Below the pieces are notes generated by a model. It ran no database searches. It was not told where the DNA came from and worked only from the letters and a program-made list of their open reading frames with translations. From assembly GCA_900312665.1 (NCBI GenBank), contig ONZQ02000009.1, positions 1,412,744-1,476,743 on the forward strand: DNA of 64,000 nucleotides, read 5' to 3'. The translations under genes and the position numbers were made by a program. This document shows positions 21,578 through 32,852 of this stretch, piece after piece. Each line of letters starts with the position of its first letter. The stretch's first letter is position 1. The DNA is from Cephalotrichum gorgonifer. Taxonomy: Eukaryota > Ascomycota > Sordariomycetes > Microascales > Microascaceae.

Positions 21578-22810
21578 CTACTGAGGAAATAACCCGAGTT
21601 CGACAGGTTCGGACTTGACTTGATACGCTTGAATCTCTTGGACCAGTTCGTTTCCTCCAAAGTCCTCCAAGTCGAGATCCAAGTATCCTCTAGGAGCCCA
21701 TTTTCTTGGTGAAAGGAAAAGAGATCTGCCGTTAATGCTTTCATCGCTTAAAATGCGCAACGCACATTGCCCGGCATCTTCCATCGTGGCAAATTCAACT
21801 CCAGCCTCCCTGACACGATCAAAGGCTTCCGTGGACAGGATATTAGTCCGGACATACCTGCATCCTCGTACTCAGCATAAACGGATAGAGACCTCTCTTG
21901 GAAAATAGATAACGTACCATGGTGATATGACGTTGACGCGACTGCCATGGTAGAAAGCCGTTCTCCTTAGAGAGTGCATTATACCCCGTACGGCCCACTT
22001 TGTACTACAATATTGGGGGGACCTTGGGACGTCAAGAAAGCCTGCCCCAGAGCTGATCAAGATGAGACATGTGTCTTCCTGACTCGGGCTTGCCTCTGTG
22101 CCGTTCTGCGAGATGAAGTAATGCAAGGCCAGCTTGGTTGTGTATAGCGCCCCGTAAAGATTCACGTCAATAATGCGCAAGTCAGGCTTCTGTGGTCCTT
22201 GATCCGATCCTTGGGAAACATAAGTCAGTTAACTTAGTACAGCTAACTTGTTGAAACTGGTGCCATACCATCAAACGTAAAGACATCGTCGCTGTTGGTG
22301 ATTCCGGCATTCGCGATGACATGGTGGATCTTTCCTGACGGAGAAAATGCCGCCGCTTCTTTGAAGAGGCGAACTTGGTCTTCCCATTTCGTCACATCGC
22401 ACTGAACAAACTTGGTACTTTATGCGAAGAGTCAGTAAGCGTATTGTCCACAGATGGGAGTGTTACTATGGTCTCGCACCCCGGTAGTTCAGCCGCGAGT
22501 TTTTGTCCAGTATTAGTGTTTCGGTCCCCGAAAACAACTGTGATGCTGTGATGCAAGTCAGTAATTAATCCACTCCCAGCCTCTCATATTCACACACCTT
22601 GCTGCGTGCAGTGCTCGAACATAGGCTTCGCCAATGCCGCTAGCACCTTCATGAAGTGTTAGTGAGACCTTCACTGCGCCTGCCATATACGGTGCCTCGA
22701 AGCTGAGAGGGAAAAGGTTGCTAACCTCCAGTGACCACTGCGGTCTTTCCGGCGAGATTTGCCGGGTTAAAGTCGATGTTGCAGTCGACAGGAGCGGAGT
22801 AAGAAGCCAT
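21578..22810 (-). CDS. Short-chain dehydrogenase/reductase (classical SDR)
   Basis: An NAD(P)-dependent oxidoreductase of 302 residues split over six small exons (22810-22726, 22646-22598, 22545-22480, 22417-22269, 22197-21918, 21857-21578). The nucleotide-binding motif TGGASGIG is itself split by the first intron. CDVT and ANAGI follow. The catalytic set is Ser (ISSGAG, about 165) and YCSTK (Tyr about 179, Lys about 183), then VISPWYVRTNI after the active site. The sequence resembles fungal SDRs annotated as 15-hydroxyprostaglandin or 5'-hydroxyaverantin dehydrogenase-like; the true substrate is unknown. No other biosynthetic gene lies beside it, so a secondary-metabolite cluster is not supported. 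There are no in-frame stops, so it appears functional. Confidence 0.85.
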
Positions 22811-23585
22811 CACGGAGGCAATAGGTAACAAAATCTTGATGATTCAGGAGAGTAGCGTCGAACTATATGTTTCACTTGTGTTATGCTGGCAGCCCAGTCC
22901 TTTATATAACGAATGTATTGAGCATATATAAGATGTGGAATGGCTTGAATCTTGAGATCTGGCCAGCCTTGGCATAGCAGGCCCTCTCTTTAGACTAATG
23001 ATATGCACCTTGCTGACAAGTGGGGGTGGGTGGGCATGTGCTAGACTATACCACCAGGGCAAAATGCGAGTAACATGCCACCACTCATGCATTTTAGCCA
23101 AAGAAGAATCCTCTATGCAATCCAACAGCACGATTACCACATTAGGGAGCCTTGAAATATTAGGACCGGGTCCCCCCACAAATTAGTTCTGCCGAAGATT
23201 GTGAGGAGGTCAGCGTTCCGCGCTAATGCGACCTGCTGACATTTGGTGGATCCCTAGGGAAATTTCCGAAGCTTTTCCATCAACCCAGCTAAAAGGAAGC
23301 CAACGTAAGCAGTATTTCATACTAAAGTGCTGTAATCGAACTCGTCAATGTGGCGAATGGACATGTAATTTGCACTGTGCAATGAATCTGCCGTCCACTT
23401 GCCAGTTTCCGTTTTCCGTACTTAGATCATCGCAAGTCTACCCACACTACCTACAGTCAGCCCCCCTCGTTTCAGCATAGCGCTGTCAGCAGGTTGCTCC
23501 TTTTAGAGCGGATCACCTCTGTTACGATATACGGCAATAATTGGGCAAGATCCAACAGCACACAGCTCTTTTGTAAGCAAGAAGC
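22811..23585. other. Divergent intergenic region, SDR / bZIP gene
   Basis: This lies between the start of the SDR (minus) and that of the DUF3425 gene (plus). Several short open frames lack protein-like composition. No repeat or RNA was seen. Confidence 0.55.
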
Positions 23586-24505
23586 ATGGAACAGACCATC
23601 ATCGTTCAGCCGATGCCGCATCACTGCGAGATGCGAGGAGCCGAGGAAGACTGGTCCGGCGTGACTAGCTCGCAGCAGAGGAGGAAAATGCAGAACCGCT
23701 TAAACCAAAGGGCCTGTCGTTAGTCAATAAATCCTCTCCATATCTTCAAGTTAAACCGTCTAACACCTCTACTTGACCAGGGAGGAGAAGGCAGATGGAA
23801 GCCTGCGGCGCTCCGCTGCTAGAGCGCAGTAGTCGTCGCAGTAACAGTGCGGACGCCTCAGCGAGGGCGGACGAGCGCGTAACAAAAAAGGCACAGCAGG
23901 AACCACACGCCCCAGCCCGCCGAGTCTGCAGCTCGTACAGTCCTGAGAAACACCTACTTCTGCAACAGTTTGCAACCCAAGCATATAGTGCCTACATAGC
24001 AGGCGCCCCCTGCCCCACACATCTGCCCCGGTTGATACAGGTCAACATCCTCGGCGCATTGACCCGTAATGCCCAGGCTCTAAATCTGTCGAATTCGTGG
24101 CTCCTCTGCGACGCTATCTCTGTTCTCGACGAGGACTCCCTGAGTTCGATATCCTGCCCAAAGAGCTTGCGGCCGACGGCGTTGCAGGTGTCGGTATCGC
24201 ATCACCCGTGGATAGACCTGCTCCCGCTGCCAAGGCTACGGGAAAATATTCTGAAGCTGATTGACATCGAGGGGTTCGACGAAGATGAGCTGTGCCACGA
24301 TATGGTAGAGTTTGACAGCGAGGAGGGGCCCGAAAAGGCGGCGCTGATCATCTGGGGGGATCCGTGGGATCCGCGCGGCTGGGAGGCGAGCGTGGCGTTC
24401 TTACGGAAATGGGGATGGCTGTTGACTGGATGTCCAGAGATATTGGAGGCCACGAACTACTGGAGGGAGAAGAGAGGGGAGAGGCGGCTGTCTTGGGGGG
24501 CCTAA
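23586..24505 (+). CDS. bZIP-type regulator with DUF3425 domain
   Basis: Two exons (23586-23718, 23781-24505) give 285 residues. The intron splits a bZIP-like basic region, which after splicing reads QNRLNQRACRRRRQ, the variant basic motif seen in fungal DUF3425 proteins. The rest fits DUF3425: LLQQFATQAYSAYIAGAPCP, the Leu-rich LIQVNILGALTRNA, and the Trp-rich end (IIWGDPWDPRGWEASVAFLR, then KWGWLLTGCPEI). The leucine zipper is short or absent, as usual in this family. It is probably a nuclear transcription factor; the targets are unknown. It is divergent from the SDR gene across about 780 bp, so control of that SDR is possible but not shown. Confidence 0.85.
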
Positions 24506-26233
24506 CAATGTGTAGAGCTGAAGGACGAGAGACGAGAATCATCATACCGATGTTTATAGAAGACACCATCCCTGGGTGCCAATCCTAGCCGTAATGCTAA
24601 GAGGCAGTGGACTCCATTTTGAAAACCCGATACAAACGCAATGGGGCCAGTTATAAGATAAAACTATTGTCCTAGGCAGTCTCAAGAGTCTCCTGCATAT
24701 TCCTTTATCTTGCAGATCGGCGATCTCGGTTAGCTTCGAGATTTCTATCCTGTATAAATAGAAGGGGTAATAGGCGTCAATTGCGGCCGTTTTTGGATTT
24801 TTCATGGCTTGTTTCCCTATTCTCGGCCGGGCTAGCAGAGGTGGAAGGCCGGCCTTACCGCCTAACTGGTTACATCCGGTTCCGGGATGGACTGGTAGAC
24901 ATGCGGAAGAACCTCGACTATCTAGAGGTCGGGACACTACCTTGCAGCGCCCTGACGGAGTGGAATGCTCTATATGGGCCGAAAGCAGTCCTTCCCGTCG
25001 AATAAGACCTGAGAGTTACGAAGCAGCAGCTCCATTGAAGAAGATATCGATTTTCTTGAGTATGAGGCTCTGCTCTCCGAGCAACCTTACCCCTCAACCC
25101 CTGACTTCAGGGAGCCGTACTGAGCTGCCATTTTGACCTACCGACTCGAGACTCGACATGACGATTGACCAAGCCCTATAAAGTAAGATCCCGGAGTTTT
25201 GAGGAGTATTTGGGTTCCTTTGGGTATCGAGATACCCTTCAGGGCCAGAGTATCGATGCAACATCGCCCTGCACTACAATAGTACCACGCACGCTACAAA
25301 CCGACGTTCTGCTTTGGTGATATAATTGGATCAGTGATTGGAATTGGTCTCCACGGTTGGAGATCTGGTTTAGGAGGGTGGTGATTGGGGGTACAACTAT
25401 ATTCTACGCATTGTACTGATACTCTATGCATTGATTCTGATTTTGATGGCCTGGGAGATGTAGCTGCTATGTATCTACCTGGCGTTCGTTTCTCGGTCTG
25501 GAATAGTAAATTAACAAGTAGATCCTTGGCATTAGATAGGAAAGTTGTTGACTCAGAACGCCAAATTTCGGGAATTGCTATATTAGGACAAGCAGTCAAC
25601 AGCCGACACGAGTCATAACTCTTTATATCGCTATCCCTAATATGACAGACCTCTGCTCGTAGGATAAGGATCTCGACGGTCTCTAATTAGAAGTATGTAC
25701 TAAACAGGCAAAGCCATCTTAATTCGGATGTGCCAAGAACTCCTAGCCCAGACCTTTCAACCAGGCCCTCGAGGACTCCCTGAATTGGCAGTGTACCCTG
25801 TTTACAGTATACAAGTACGTGTGTTATGTTGTTACTTCAATACTTTTTCCCGTCATATATGTGCCTTGAGTCAGCACTCGCATGCTCGCATGACTCGCCC
25901 GTGATTATCCGCTCTCTTTACTGCTGCCGGCCAGCCGAGAGATAAGGTTTATAGTCTCCGATTCTGTTCCGATGTCATGCCTCCCACTAACCCGTTCCGA
26001 GCCGGAAATGTGGAGACGAGGTACCCGATCGGCTAGTCTGCTTTTCATTTTTTTTTTCACTCTTCCTATTTTTTTTCTTAGTGCCAGTACGAGTAATAGT
26101 CATAGTCTTCAGGTCGGAATTTCTTATCATAAATACGTCTAGTGGCCGCTCCAGCACGACAAGGTTCACCATTGCTTCCACCAGAGGCATAAGAGAAAAG
26201 AAAAACCACCCTCTGGAGAGGAAAGCCGAAATA
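24506..26233. other. Long gene-poor, AT-richer region
   Basis: 1.7 kb without a convincing gene. An open frame at 24781-25005 (plus) has some protein-like composition (RLTGYIRFRDGLVDMRKNL) but no recognised domain, and could be a gene remnant. The part from about 25130 to 25900 is AT-richer with short frames, like eroded repeat sequence. A poly-T/A tract occurs at 26048-26080 just upstream of the permease gene. Confidence 0.5.
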
Positions 26234-28002
26234 ATGGGTTCCTTTTGGCCTAGGTCCGGCAAGGACGAGCAAGATGCGACCAACCCCGCGACGCCCGTGG
26301 AGGTAGTAGAGGCGCAAGATGGCGAGGTCAGCGAGCAGAGTTTTCCGCTATGGGAGAAGACCGCGACGTCGCTCGGCATCGAGATTCCCGGAAGCGAGCC
26401 TGTAGAGGCGCAGCTCCAGACCGAGCGGCGGTACCTCAAGTTGTTCACGCTGTGGTTCTCCATGAACTTTAACCTCATCGCGTGAGTTTTTTTTTCCTCT
26501 TCTTTTAGTTCCCCGCCGTTCTTGGCGCGGGGGAGGAGGGGAGAGAGGGGCTAAACTCTTATCGCTGCTGCGCTTCTTTCTAGTATCTCGACAGGGATGA
26601 CAGGGACTCTTAGCTTCGGCCTGGGTCTACGGGACTGCGCGCTCATCATCATCTTCTTCGGCCTGTTCACGGCGTTCTTCACGCCGTACCTCTCGCAGTT
26701 CGGCCACAAGCTTGGCCTCCGCCAGATGATCCACGCGCGATACTCATTCGGGTACGTCTCCTTGACTCATCGATGCTAGAGAGGTGGACTCCGGGCTCAC
26801 ATCTAGAAACTCAGGCTCTACGGAAGCGCCATCCCGATCCTGCTGAACATGGCCACCCTGACGGGCTACGGCATCGTTGGCTCCATCCTCGGCGGCCAGG
26901 CCCTCTCCGCCATCAAGCCCGACGAGCTCTCCGTGACCGTGGGCATCGTTATCATCGCCCTCGTCGCCCTAGGCGTCACCTTCTGCGGCTCGCGATGGAT
27001 CCACATCTTCGACCTCTACTCGTGGCTCCCCTCGCTGGTGGCTACGCTGGGTGCCCTCGGGTGTAGCGGGAAGCACCTGCACCTGCAGGCCGAGGCGCCT
27101 CCGGCGACGGCTAGTACCGTCCTCTCCTTCGGGGCACTGGTGGGCGGGTTCTTCCTGCCGTGGGCTGCTATTGCTAGTGACTTTTCGACGTACTTCGATC
27201 GTCGCTCCAAATCGTAGGTCAAACTTCATATCTTTTGTTGCAAAGGCGATATGTAGGTGTTCTTTGTATGGGACGAATCGTTAACCTGGACATTTATAGG
27301 GCCGCGGTATTTATCCCGACTTATCTCGGCCTCGTCCTCGGCGCCATCCCGATGCAGATCCTCGGCGCTGCCATTGGCGGCGCCGTGCCGAACATACCCG
27401 CCTGGGAGGCCGGCTTCGAGAGGAACAGCGTCGGGGGCGTCATGGGCGCGATGCTCGAGCCCGTGGGCGGCTTCGGCAAGTTCCTCCTCGTGCTCATGGC
27501 CCTCAGCGTGCTCGCCAACGTCATCGGCACCATCTACGCCCTCAGCCTCAACTTCCAGTCCCTCATGTTCCTCGCGCGCCTGCGCCTCCCGCGCGTCGTC
27601 TACACCGTCGTCATCACCGCCATCATCATCCCCATCGCCATCAAGGTCGCGGCCGAGTTCCTCGACTCGCTGAACAACTTCCTCGGACTCATTAGTTACT
27701 GGCCCGCGTGCTTCATCTCCGTCGTCGTGCTGGAGCACGTGGTCTTCCGGAAGGGGAAGATGGAGGACGGCTACGACGTCTCGGCGTGGAACGTGGCAGG
27801 GAGGTTGCCGTCGGGCATCGCTGCATTGGCGGCCTCGGTGCTTAGCTTTGGGCTGGTCATTCCAGGCATGTACCAGCTGTGGTTCGTGGGGCCGATTGCG
27901 GAGAAGACGGGAGACATCGGGTTCGAGATGGCGTTTGCGGTTACTCTGCCGTTGTATGTGCTGTTCAGGACTATAGAGATTAAGATCCAGGGACGCGTTT
28001 GA
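26234..28002 (+). CDS. Purine-cytosine permease, NCS1 family (Fcy2-like)
   Basis: A plasma-membrane nucleobase:H+ symporter. Four exons (26234-26481, 26584-26751, 26815-27213, 27300-28002) join to 505 residues, typical of Fcy2/FcyB proteins. The hydrophilic N-terminus contains LWEKTATSLGIEIPGSEPVE, a hallmark of the Fcy group. Then come ISTGMTGTLSFGLGLRDCAL at TM1, the TM3 glycine-rich LYGSAIPILLNMATLTGYGI, and GGFFLPWAAIASDFSTYF at TM6, with about 12 helices in all. The exon 3/4 junction places SDFSTYF just before AAVFIPTYLGLVLG, as expected. Likely substrates are cytosine, adenine, hypoxanthine or guanine; which one cannot be told. The neighbouring aldo/keto reductase resembles a pyridoxal reductase, and some Fcy2-type permeases also carry B6 vitamers, so that substrate is worth testing. 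Confidence 0.92.
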
Positions 28003-28301
28003 TATAACCCCCCGGAATATACTTAGCAATAATATTCAACATAGCGTATATTGTCTTGGTTTAAGAATGGCGTACCGGGACTATTAAACATTACTTGGCT
28101 GGCTCGTATGGCCGTAAGATGAAAAAGAGAAAGAAAGAAACTCCGATCGACTGTCATCCCACCCCGTCCGTCACTTCATGGCGATACGTCCCGAGTACCC
28201 ATCGAGTGGAATTGAAGCTCACCTGGTACCTAGCAGCCGGGCATGTCTCCAGCCCGCTATTATCCCTCGGCCTCTAAAAGACCAGCACGCCCACTGGGCT
28301 C

Positions 28302-29454
28302 CTACGTGTTGACAGGAAGCCCCTCGGGCCAGCGCCCACCAAGAACCTCAAACTTAGCCAGGGTAGCATCGATCTCCGCCATCTCCTCATCGCTCAACTC
28401 TGCGGCCTTCGCATTCTCTTCCACCCGCTCGGAGGTAGTCGATCCCGGGATAGGGATGATGGTCGGCATGTCCGGCCGGCGCGACAGCGCGACTAGCCAA
28501 CCGAGGGCGAACTGTGCCGGGGTACAGCCCTTCTTGGCCGCGAGGGCCTCGACTTGTCGGACTAGCTCAATATTGATATCGAAGTTTTCCGGCTGGAAGC
28601 GGGGGAAGCGGTGGCGGAAATCGTTGGGGGGGATGTCAGAAGGGGACTTGATCTGGCCGGTGAGCATCTACGAGAGCTTTAGCAAGAGGGCGCCACGATG
28701 CTTGGATAGGAGCTAAGGAGAGGGGGAGGGGAACACACGCCCATGCCTAGCGGGCAGTACGCCATGAGCGGGATATCATGCTTCGCGCAGGCCTCCACGA
28801 TACCGTTCCTCAACGCGTCGGTCGACCAGAGGCTCAGCTCGATCTCGACGGCCAGGACCTTCGTGATAGCCGCCGCCTCATGGATGGTCGCCGCCGAGAC
28901 CTCGGACAGCGATATTCCGCCCAGCTTACCCGCGTCGATAAATTCCTTCAGCGCCCCGAACGTCTCCTGCAGCGGCACGTTCGGGTCACGGCGGGCGCAC
29001 TCGAACATGTCGACCTTCTTGGTCCCGCCCAGCTGCGCGAGGATGTTCTTCATCGACTTGCTCATCTGCGCCGCGGACCCGTCAGGTCGGGGGTGTCCGG
29101 CGGAGAGGTCCACGCCGCCCTTGATGCAGATCACGACCTTGTCTGCATCCTCGGGGTACTCGATGAAGTACCGCCGGAGGAGGGTCATGGAGTTGTAGGT
29201 GGGCGTGCCGTAGAACTCGCCGCCGTTCCAGAGGGTGCAGCCGGTTGACACGGCGGAGCGAAGGGCGGCGAGGGATCTGGCTTCGGGGTAGGACACTCCG
29301 GGGCGGGCAGTGAGGCCTGGGGTGGTTAGTGTGGTGGTCTTTACGTGCGGCGTGGGGGGGGGATGGCATAGACAGGCATATGGGACGCGGGATGGGTCTT
29401 ACCCATGAGGCCGAAGCCAATTGGGCCGACTTCTTTTCCAGCGACTTGAGGCAT
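28302..29454 (-). CDS. Aldo/keto reductase, pyridoxal-reductase type (Plr1-like)
   Basis: An NADPH-dependent reductase of 331 residues. Three exons (29454-29403, 29316-28739, 28667-28302); the first is only 52 nt. It begins VGPIGFGLMGLT. The active-site segment is LWNGGEFYG, where the tetrad Asp of most aldo/keto reductases is replaced as in fission-yeast Plr1 and its relatives; the Tyr of EFYG is kept. IKGG carries the expected Lys. MAYCPLGMGMLTGQI and PTIIPIPGSTTSERVEEN are the NADPH-binding parts. Plr1 reduces pyridoxal to pyridoxine in vitamin B6 salvage. It is tail to tail with the permease gene, with 299 bp between them. The subgroup assignment is good; the physiological substrate is inferred. 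Confidence 0.88.
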
Positions 29455-30202
29455 CTCAAATGTCTTGGATCGTGGATTCAGCAGATACAACTAGTGAAGC
29501 CTGTAATATTGCCTCGAATGTGCAATGGCGGAGGGCGTGAAGGAAAAAGTTCTCTTGTGTACGTCGTGCCGTCGTCATTTCGTCTTTTTATATCCCCCTT
29601 TTATACGTCTAGGACGGAGAGAGGGGCCTGATGACGCATTGCTATTTTTGTACAAGGCGGGGTAAGTCTAGTTCTATTCGTTAACGACTCTGCAATAGAG
29701 TCGGTGCGTGTGACGGAATAGCGTTCCGCTAGCTATATTTAGTTCGGGACGGACAAATACTAACTCCTAACTCCGTCATATTTCTGTTTTTGTTTTATCT
29801 TCTACTGAATAGGGACCCTTGTCATGCACTAAATATAGGTCATCACACTTTGGAGAGGGGAGAGCGGCCGTAAGAAAGTGTGACGGGGGAAGGTTAGCAG
29901 GAAGAGGAGAACTCCGTAGTCTATCCGTCAGACATGCCTGCGGGGTGTCTTGAAGGAGTAAAGCCTCATACTTGCTTTCAGTGACGGGTCGTCGCCTCAG
30001 TGACACCGAGGCGTATCTAGCTCTATTATATCATAATAGCTAACAATAAAATTCATGATCTAGCCATGAAGTCTTCACCACTGTCGCTGTAGAGATGTTA
30101 ATGGCAATGGCGTCCTCATGGTGTCCTTCTATACCACTGGAATAGCACGCTGCCTGAGAGTGTATGCGTTAAGATGACGAATCTATCGCTATTGTAGGCT
30201 GT
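29455..30202. other. Intergenic, AT-richer
   Basis: This is the promoter side of the reductase gene, then AT-richer sequence around 29640-30180 with no convincing open frame. It leads into the ankyrin relic. Confidence 0.5.
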
Positions 30203-30319
30203 GCCGTTGTCAGACTGCTTCTGCAAAAGGGGGCCGAGGTTGACTCGAAGGATAATGGGAGGGCGGCATCGTGGACCACCCGGAGAGGGCTCGCGGTCGT
30301 TGTGAAGCTGCTGATATAG
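30203..30319 (+). pseudogene. Ankyrin-repeat gene relic
   Basis: One short frame reads VVRLLLQKGAEVDSKDN, then RAASW and VVVKLLI before a TAG. This matches the ankyrin consensus of fungal NLR C-terminal repeats (VVKLLLEKGADVDSKDN). No open gene extends on either side, so this is a decayed fragment of one and a half repeats. Confidence 0.7.
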
Positions 30320-30983
30320 CATGTTAACCGTCACCCCACCCTCCTCCTGCTCGCCCGCCCTCGCTTATGTACTTCGCAAGCAGCAGTTGGTGGCTGTCAC
30401 CGGCGGAGCACGCGCTCGCAGTCCCTCGGTGTGGGGATGCCACAACCTAAATTCGGATCAACGGGCGTCCGTAACATATCGAGATCGGCCCCACCAGGTA
30501 GCCGAAGATCCGGGATCATCGGTACAGGCCACTGCTACCCCAGATGGTTTTACCCGACCTGTCATCCGTGCGTCAGATACCCTAACACGCGGTAGCCCAG
30601 ATATTAATAGGCATTGCCTCCCTGCCCGACACTCGAAGTCAAGATCGGGGACAAGGTTATCATTGGATGTTACGAACGAGCTCGAGAACCAGACGACCAA
30701 CTTCCATTGGCATGTCCTCTTCCAACAGGGAAATACAGCCCGCTCTCGTCTCACAGTGCCCCCCTTTTTCTCTTTCCCCCCTTCTTTTCACACAGGACCG
30801 AGCTTCACATACGAGTCAAAAGATACAATTCTTGTCTAATTGCGAATTATAACTGTTATCGACATGTTGAGAGCGACCAGATTGGTCGATCCTTATGTCT
30901 ATAGGATTCCTCGAACATCTACTACAAGCTCTTCCTTTGTAACATCTACCCAAATTTGCAAGCCATCATGCTCGTATATACCA
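30320..30983. other. Intergenic, possible further decay products
   Basis: Overlapping short frames on both strands give no recognised domain. It may be the remainder of the ankyrin-gene debris or plain 3' flank of the aldolase gene. Confidence 0.4.
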
Positions 30984-31856
30984 TTACATCGTGCCGGAAG
31001 CAGGAACTGCACTCAGGTTCCTTGTCTGCTGTACACGCTCATTTATAGCCCGATAGTTCTCCCCAAGCTTCTTCATGCCGCTCTGGAGGATGCCGAAATC
31101 CTGGCCGCTCAGAGACCACGTCGCGCCCATGGAGAACCACTTTTCCAAAAGATCGGTCCTGGGCCCGATCCCCCCTATCCCAATCGGCTTGCCTGCCTTC
31201 TTCCCAGCCAGCACGATCCTAGTCACGGCATCCTGGTATCTCGGATCATCGTACTTGCCTGGGATACCCATATCCGTACACAAGTCGTTCGAGCCAATGA
31301 GGATGCCATCCACGCCGTCGACGGCGAGGAACTCCTCCGCCAGATCCACAGCCCCCGGCGTCTCGATCATGGGAATCAACATCGTCTCCCTATTCAGCAG
31401 CTCATTCTGTACCAGCGTCGGGACGTGCTGGAAGTTCAGGACGGGCTGCGAATTCGTACAACCCCTGGCGCCGAGCGGCGCATACTTGGCCGCGCGGACG
31501 AGGTCTCGTACCTCAGCCACGGTCTCGACGTGCGGTATGACGATAGCGGCGGCACCAGCGTCCAGGGCCCGGCTGATGTGCCAGTGTGACTTGGAGGGGA
31601 CTCGTACTATGGGGGATACCCCGACGAAGTTGCACGCGAGGACGAGCTGGCCGACGGTGTGCAGGTCCAGGGTGGAATGCTCCATGTCGATGAAGACGGC
31701 GGGGATCCCGGCCATCTTGCAAGCCATGGCGATTTCGTTGCCGGTTATGAGCTTGATGGAGAGTACTGGGCAGACTTGTCCGGCGAGAACCCTGTCTCTG
31801 AAGGGGTTGGATACTGTATACGCGGGGGCCGCATTGCCGTTGGTTATGGAACCCAT
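30984..31856 (-). CDS. HpcH/HpaI-family aldolase (class II, metal-dependent)
   Basis: A cytosolic aldolase of 290 residues in one exon. The family cleaves or forms 2-oxo-4-hydroxy acids, giving pyruvate or oxaloacetate plus an aldehyde. Conserved parts are FIDMEHSTLD (the motif after the first strands), SPIVRVPS with the substrate Arg, DAGAAAIVIPHVETVAEV, PMIETPGAV with a metal-ligand Glu, and GSNDL with the metal-ligand Asp. Fungal relatives include macrophomate synthase and sugar-acid aldolases. It is the first gene of a probable catabolic cluster and is divergent from a Zn2Cys6 gene. Candidate substrates are 2-keto-3-deoxy sugar acids or 5-keto-4-deoxyglucarate; neither can be chosen from sequence alone. 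Confidence 0.88.
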   Translation of the reverse strand: MGSITNGNAAPAYTVSNPFRDRVLAGQVCPVLSIKLITGNEIAMACKMAGIPAVFIDMEHSTLDLHTVGQLVLACNFVGVSPIVRVPSKSHWHISRALDAGAAAIVIPHVETVAEVRDLVRAAKYAPLGARGCTNSQPVLNFQHVPTLVQNELLNRETMLIPMIETPGAVDLAEEFLAVDGVDGILIGSNDLCTDMGIPGKYDDPRYQDAVTRIVLAGKKAGKPIGIGGIGPRTDLLEKWFSMGATWSLSGQDFGILQSGMKKLGENYRAINERVQQTRNLSAVPASGTM

Positions 31857-32852
31857 GATTCAATCCGAGTTTGAAAAACGATGACACTATTGGAAGATGC
31901 TGCCTGTTGATATTTCAAGTTGAATCTGGTGTTGACACTCTCCGGGGTATTGAGATGCAGGCGTGCTGATAGAAGGGACGACTTTGGATGACCAACAGGA
32001 GCATACATACCGATCTTCCCCTCCCCCACGGAGCTCCCTTTTAAACTGAGCTGTGGTTAACCCCAACTAACTCCATACAACTTGACTCACCAGCGACTAT
32101 GACGCTCCTACGAAGTCCCGAACGTAGATCCGAGACCGTCGGCTGTCCACCCGAACAGTTCAGGGCGCGCAGCAGCCTCGCAAGTACGGCAAAAGCATTA
32201 GCCACGATGGGTGGAGCTAATGTCGGAGTGGGGCCGAGTCCAGCTGTCGGAAAGTTTCCGATCTCGCTCCATTAGACCCATAACTAGCTACTCGTAATCT
32301 AAAGCCGAGACCAGAGAATTCATTCCATTGGGTAGGTTCTCCAATTTCCCCCGCACAAATAAAGTTAAAAGCAAATTGGCATTAGAATTGCTTTCCGCTG
32401 CCGAGCCGGGGGCGAGATGGGCCATGAATTGATGGTCTCCAACCTCGGAGATTATACAAATACGTCATGTTCTTTCGACTGCGCTCGTTCCAAGACATAG
32501 GTCAACGGACCAACCAGATGGGACGGAGGGATTATCGTCAGCAACTGTGTCTATATCTAGATAAGAAATCCAGGAGAACATCAAGCCTATATGGTAAATC
32601 AGCATCTACCGTGGAAATGGAGCGTAGAAGATCAATATATGCTGCAAGTAACTCTCTCAGTGGGTTTTGGTGGCTGTGGCGCACGGCCAGATAATAACTC
32701 TATCCCCACCAAATCCAGAGCGAGCGACGCTAAGACACCTTGTGTCGATTGAGTCGAGAATGGATGACTTCACGACCCACCTCGACTTTTTCCCCTCTCT
32801 CTGTGCATCGCCGCTTCGGCACAGTACTCGTAGACAACCAGCACTTCTCTAA
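31857..32852. promoter_or_regulatory. Divergent promoter, aldolase / Zn2Cys6 gene
   Basis: About 1 kb separates the two divergent starts. It is moderately AT-rich with no convincing gene; an open frame at 32467-32694 is not protein-like. Confidence 0.5.

Noticed and set aside
23586..24505. SDR, bZIP and neighbouring genes as a secondary-metabolite cluster
   Set aside because: No polyketide synthase, NRPS, terpene cyclase or P450 is present in the window.
24781..25005. Short plus-strand frame with fairly protein-like composition
   Set aside because: No recognised motif and no joinable exons; kept only as a possible remnant in the region note.
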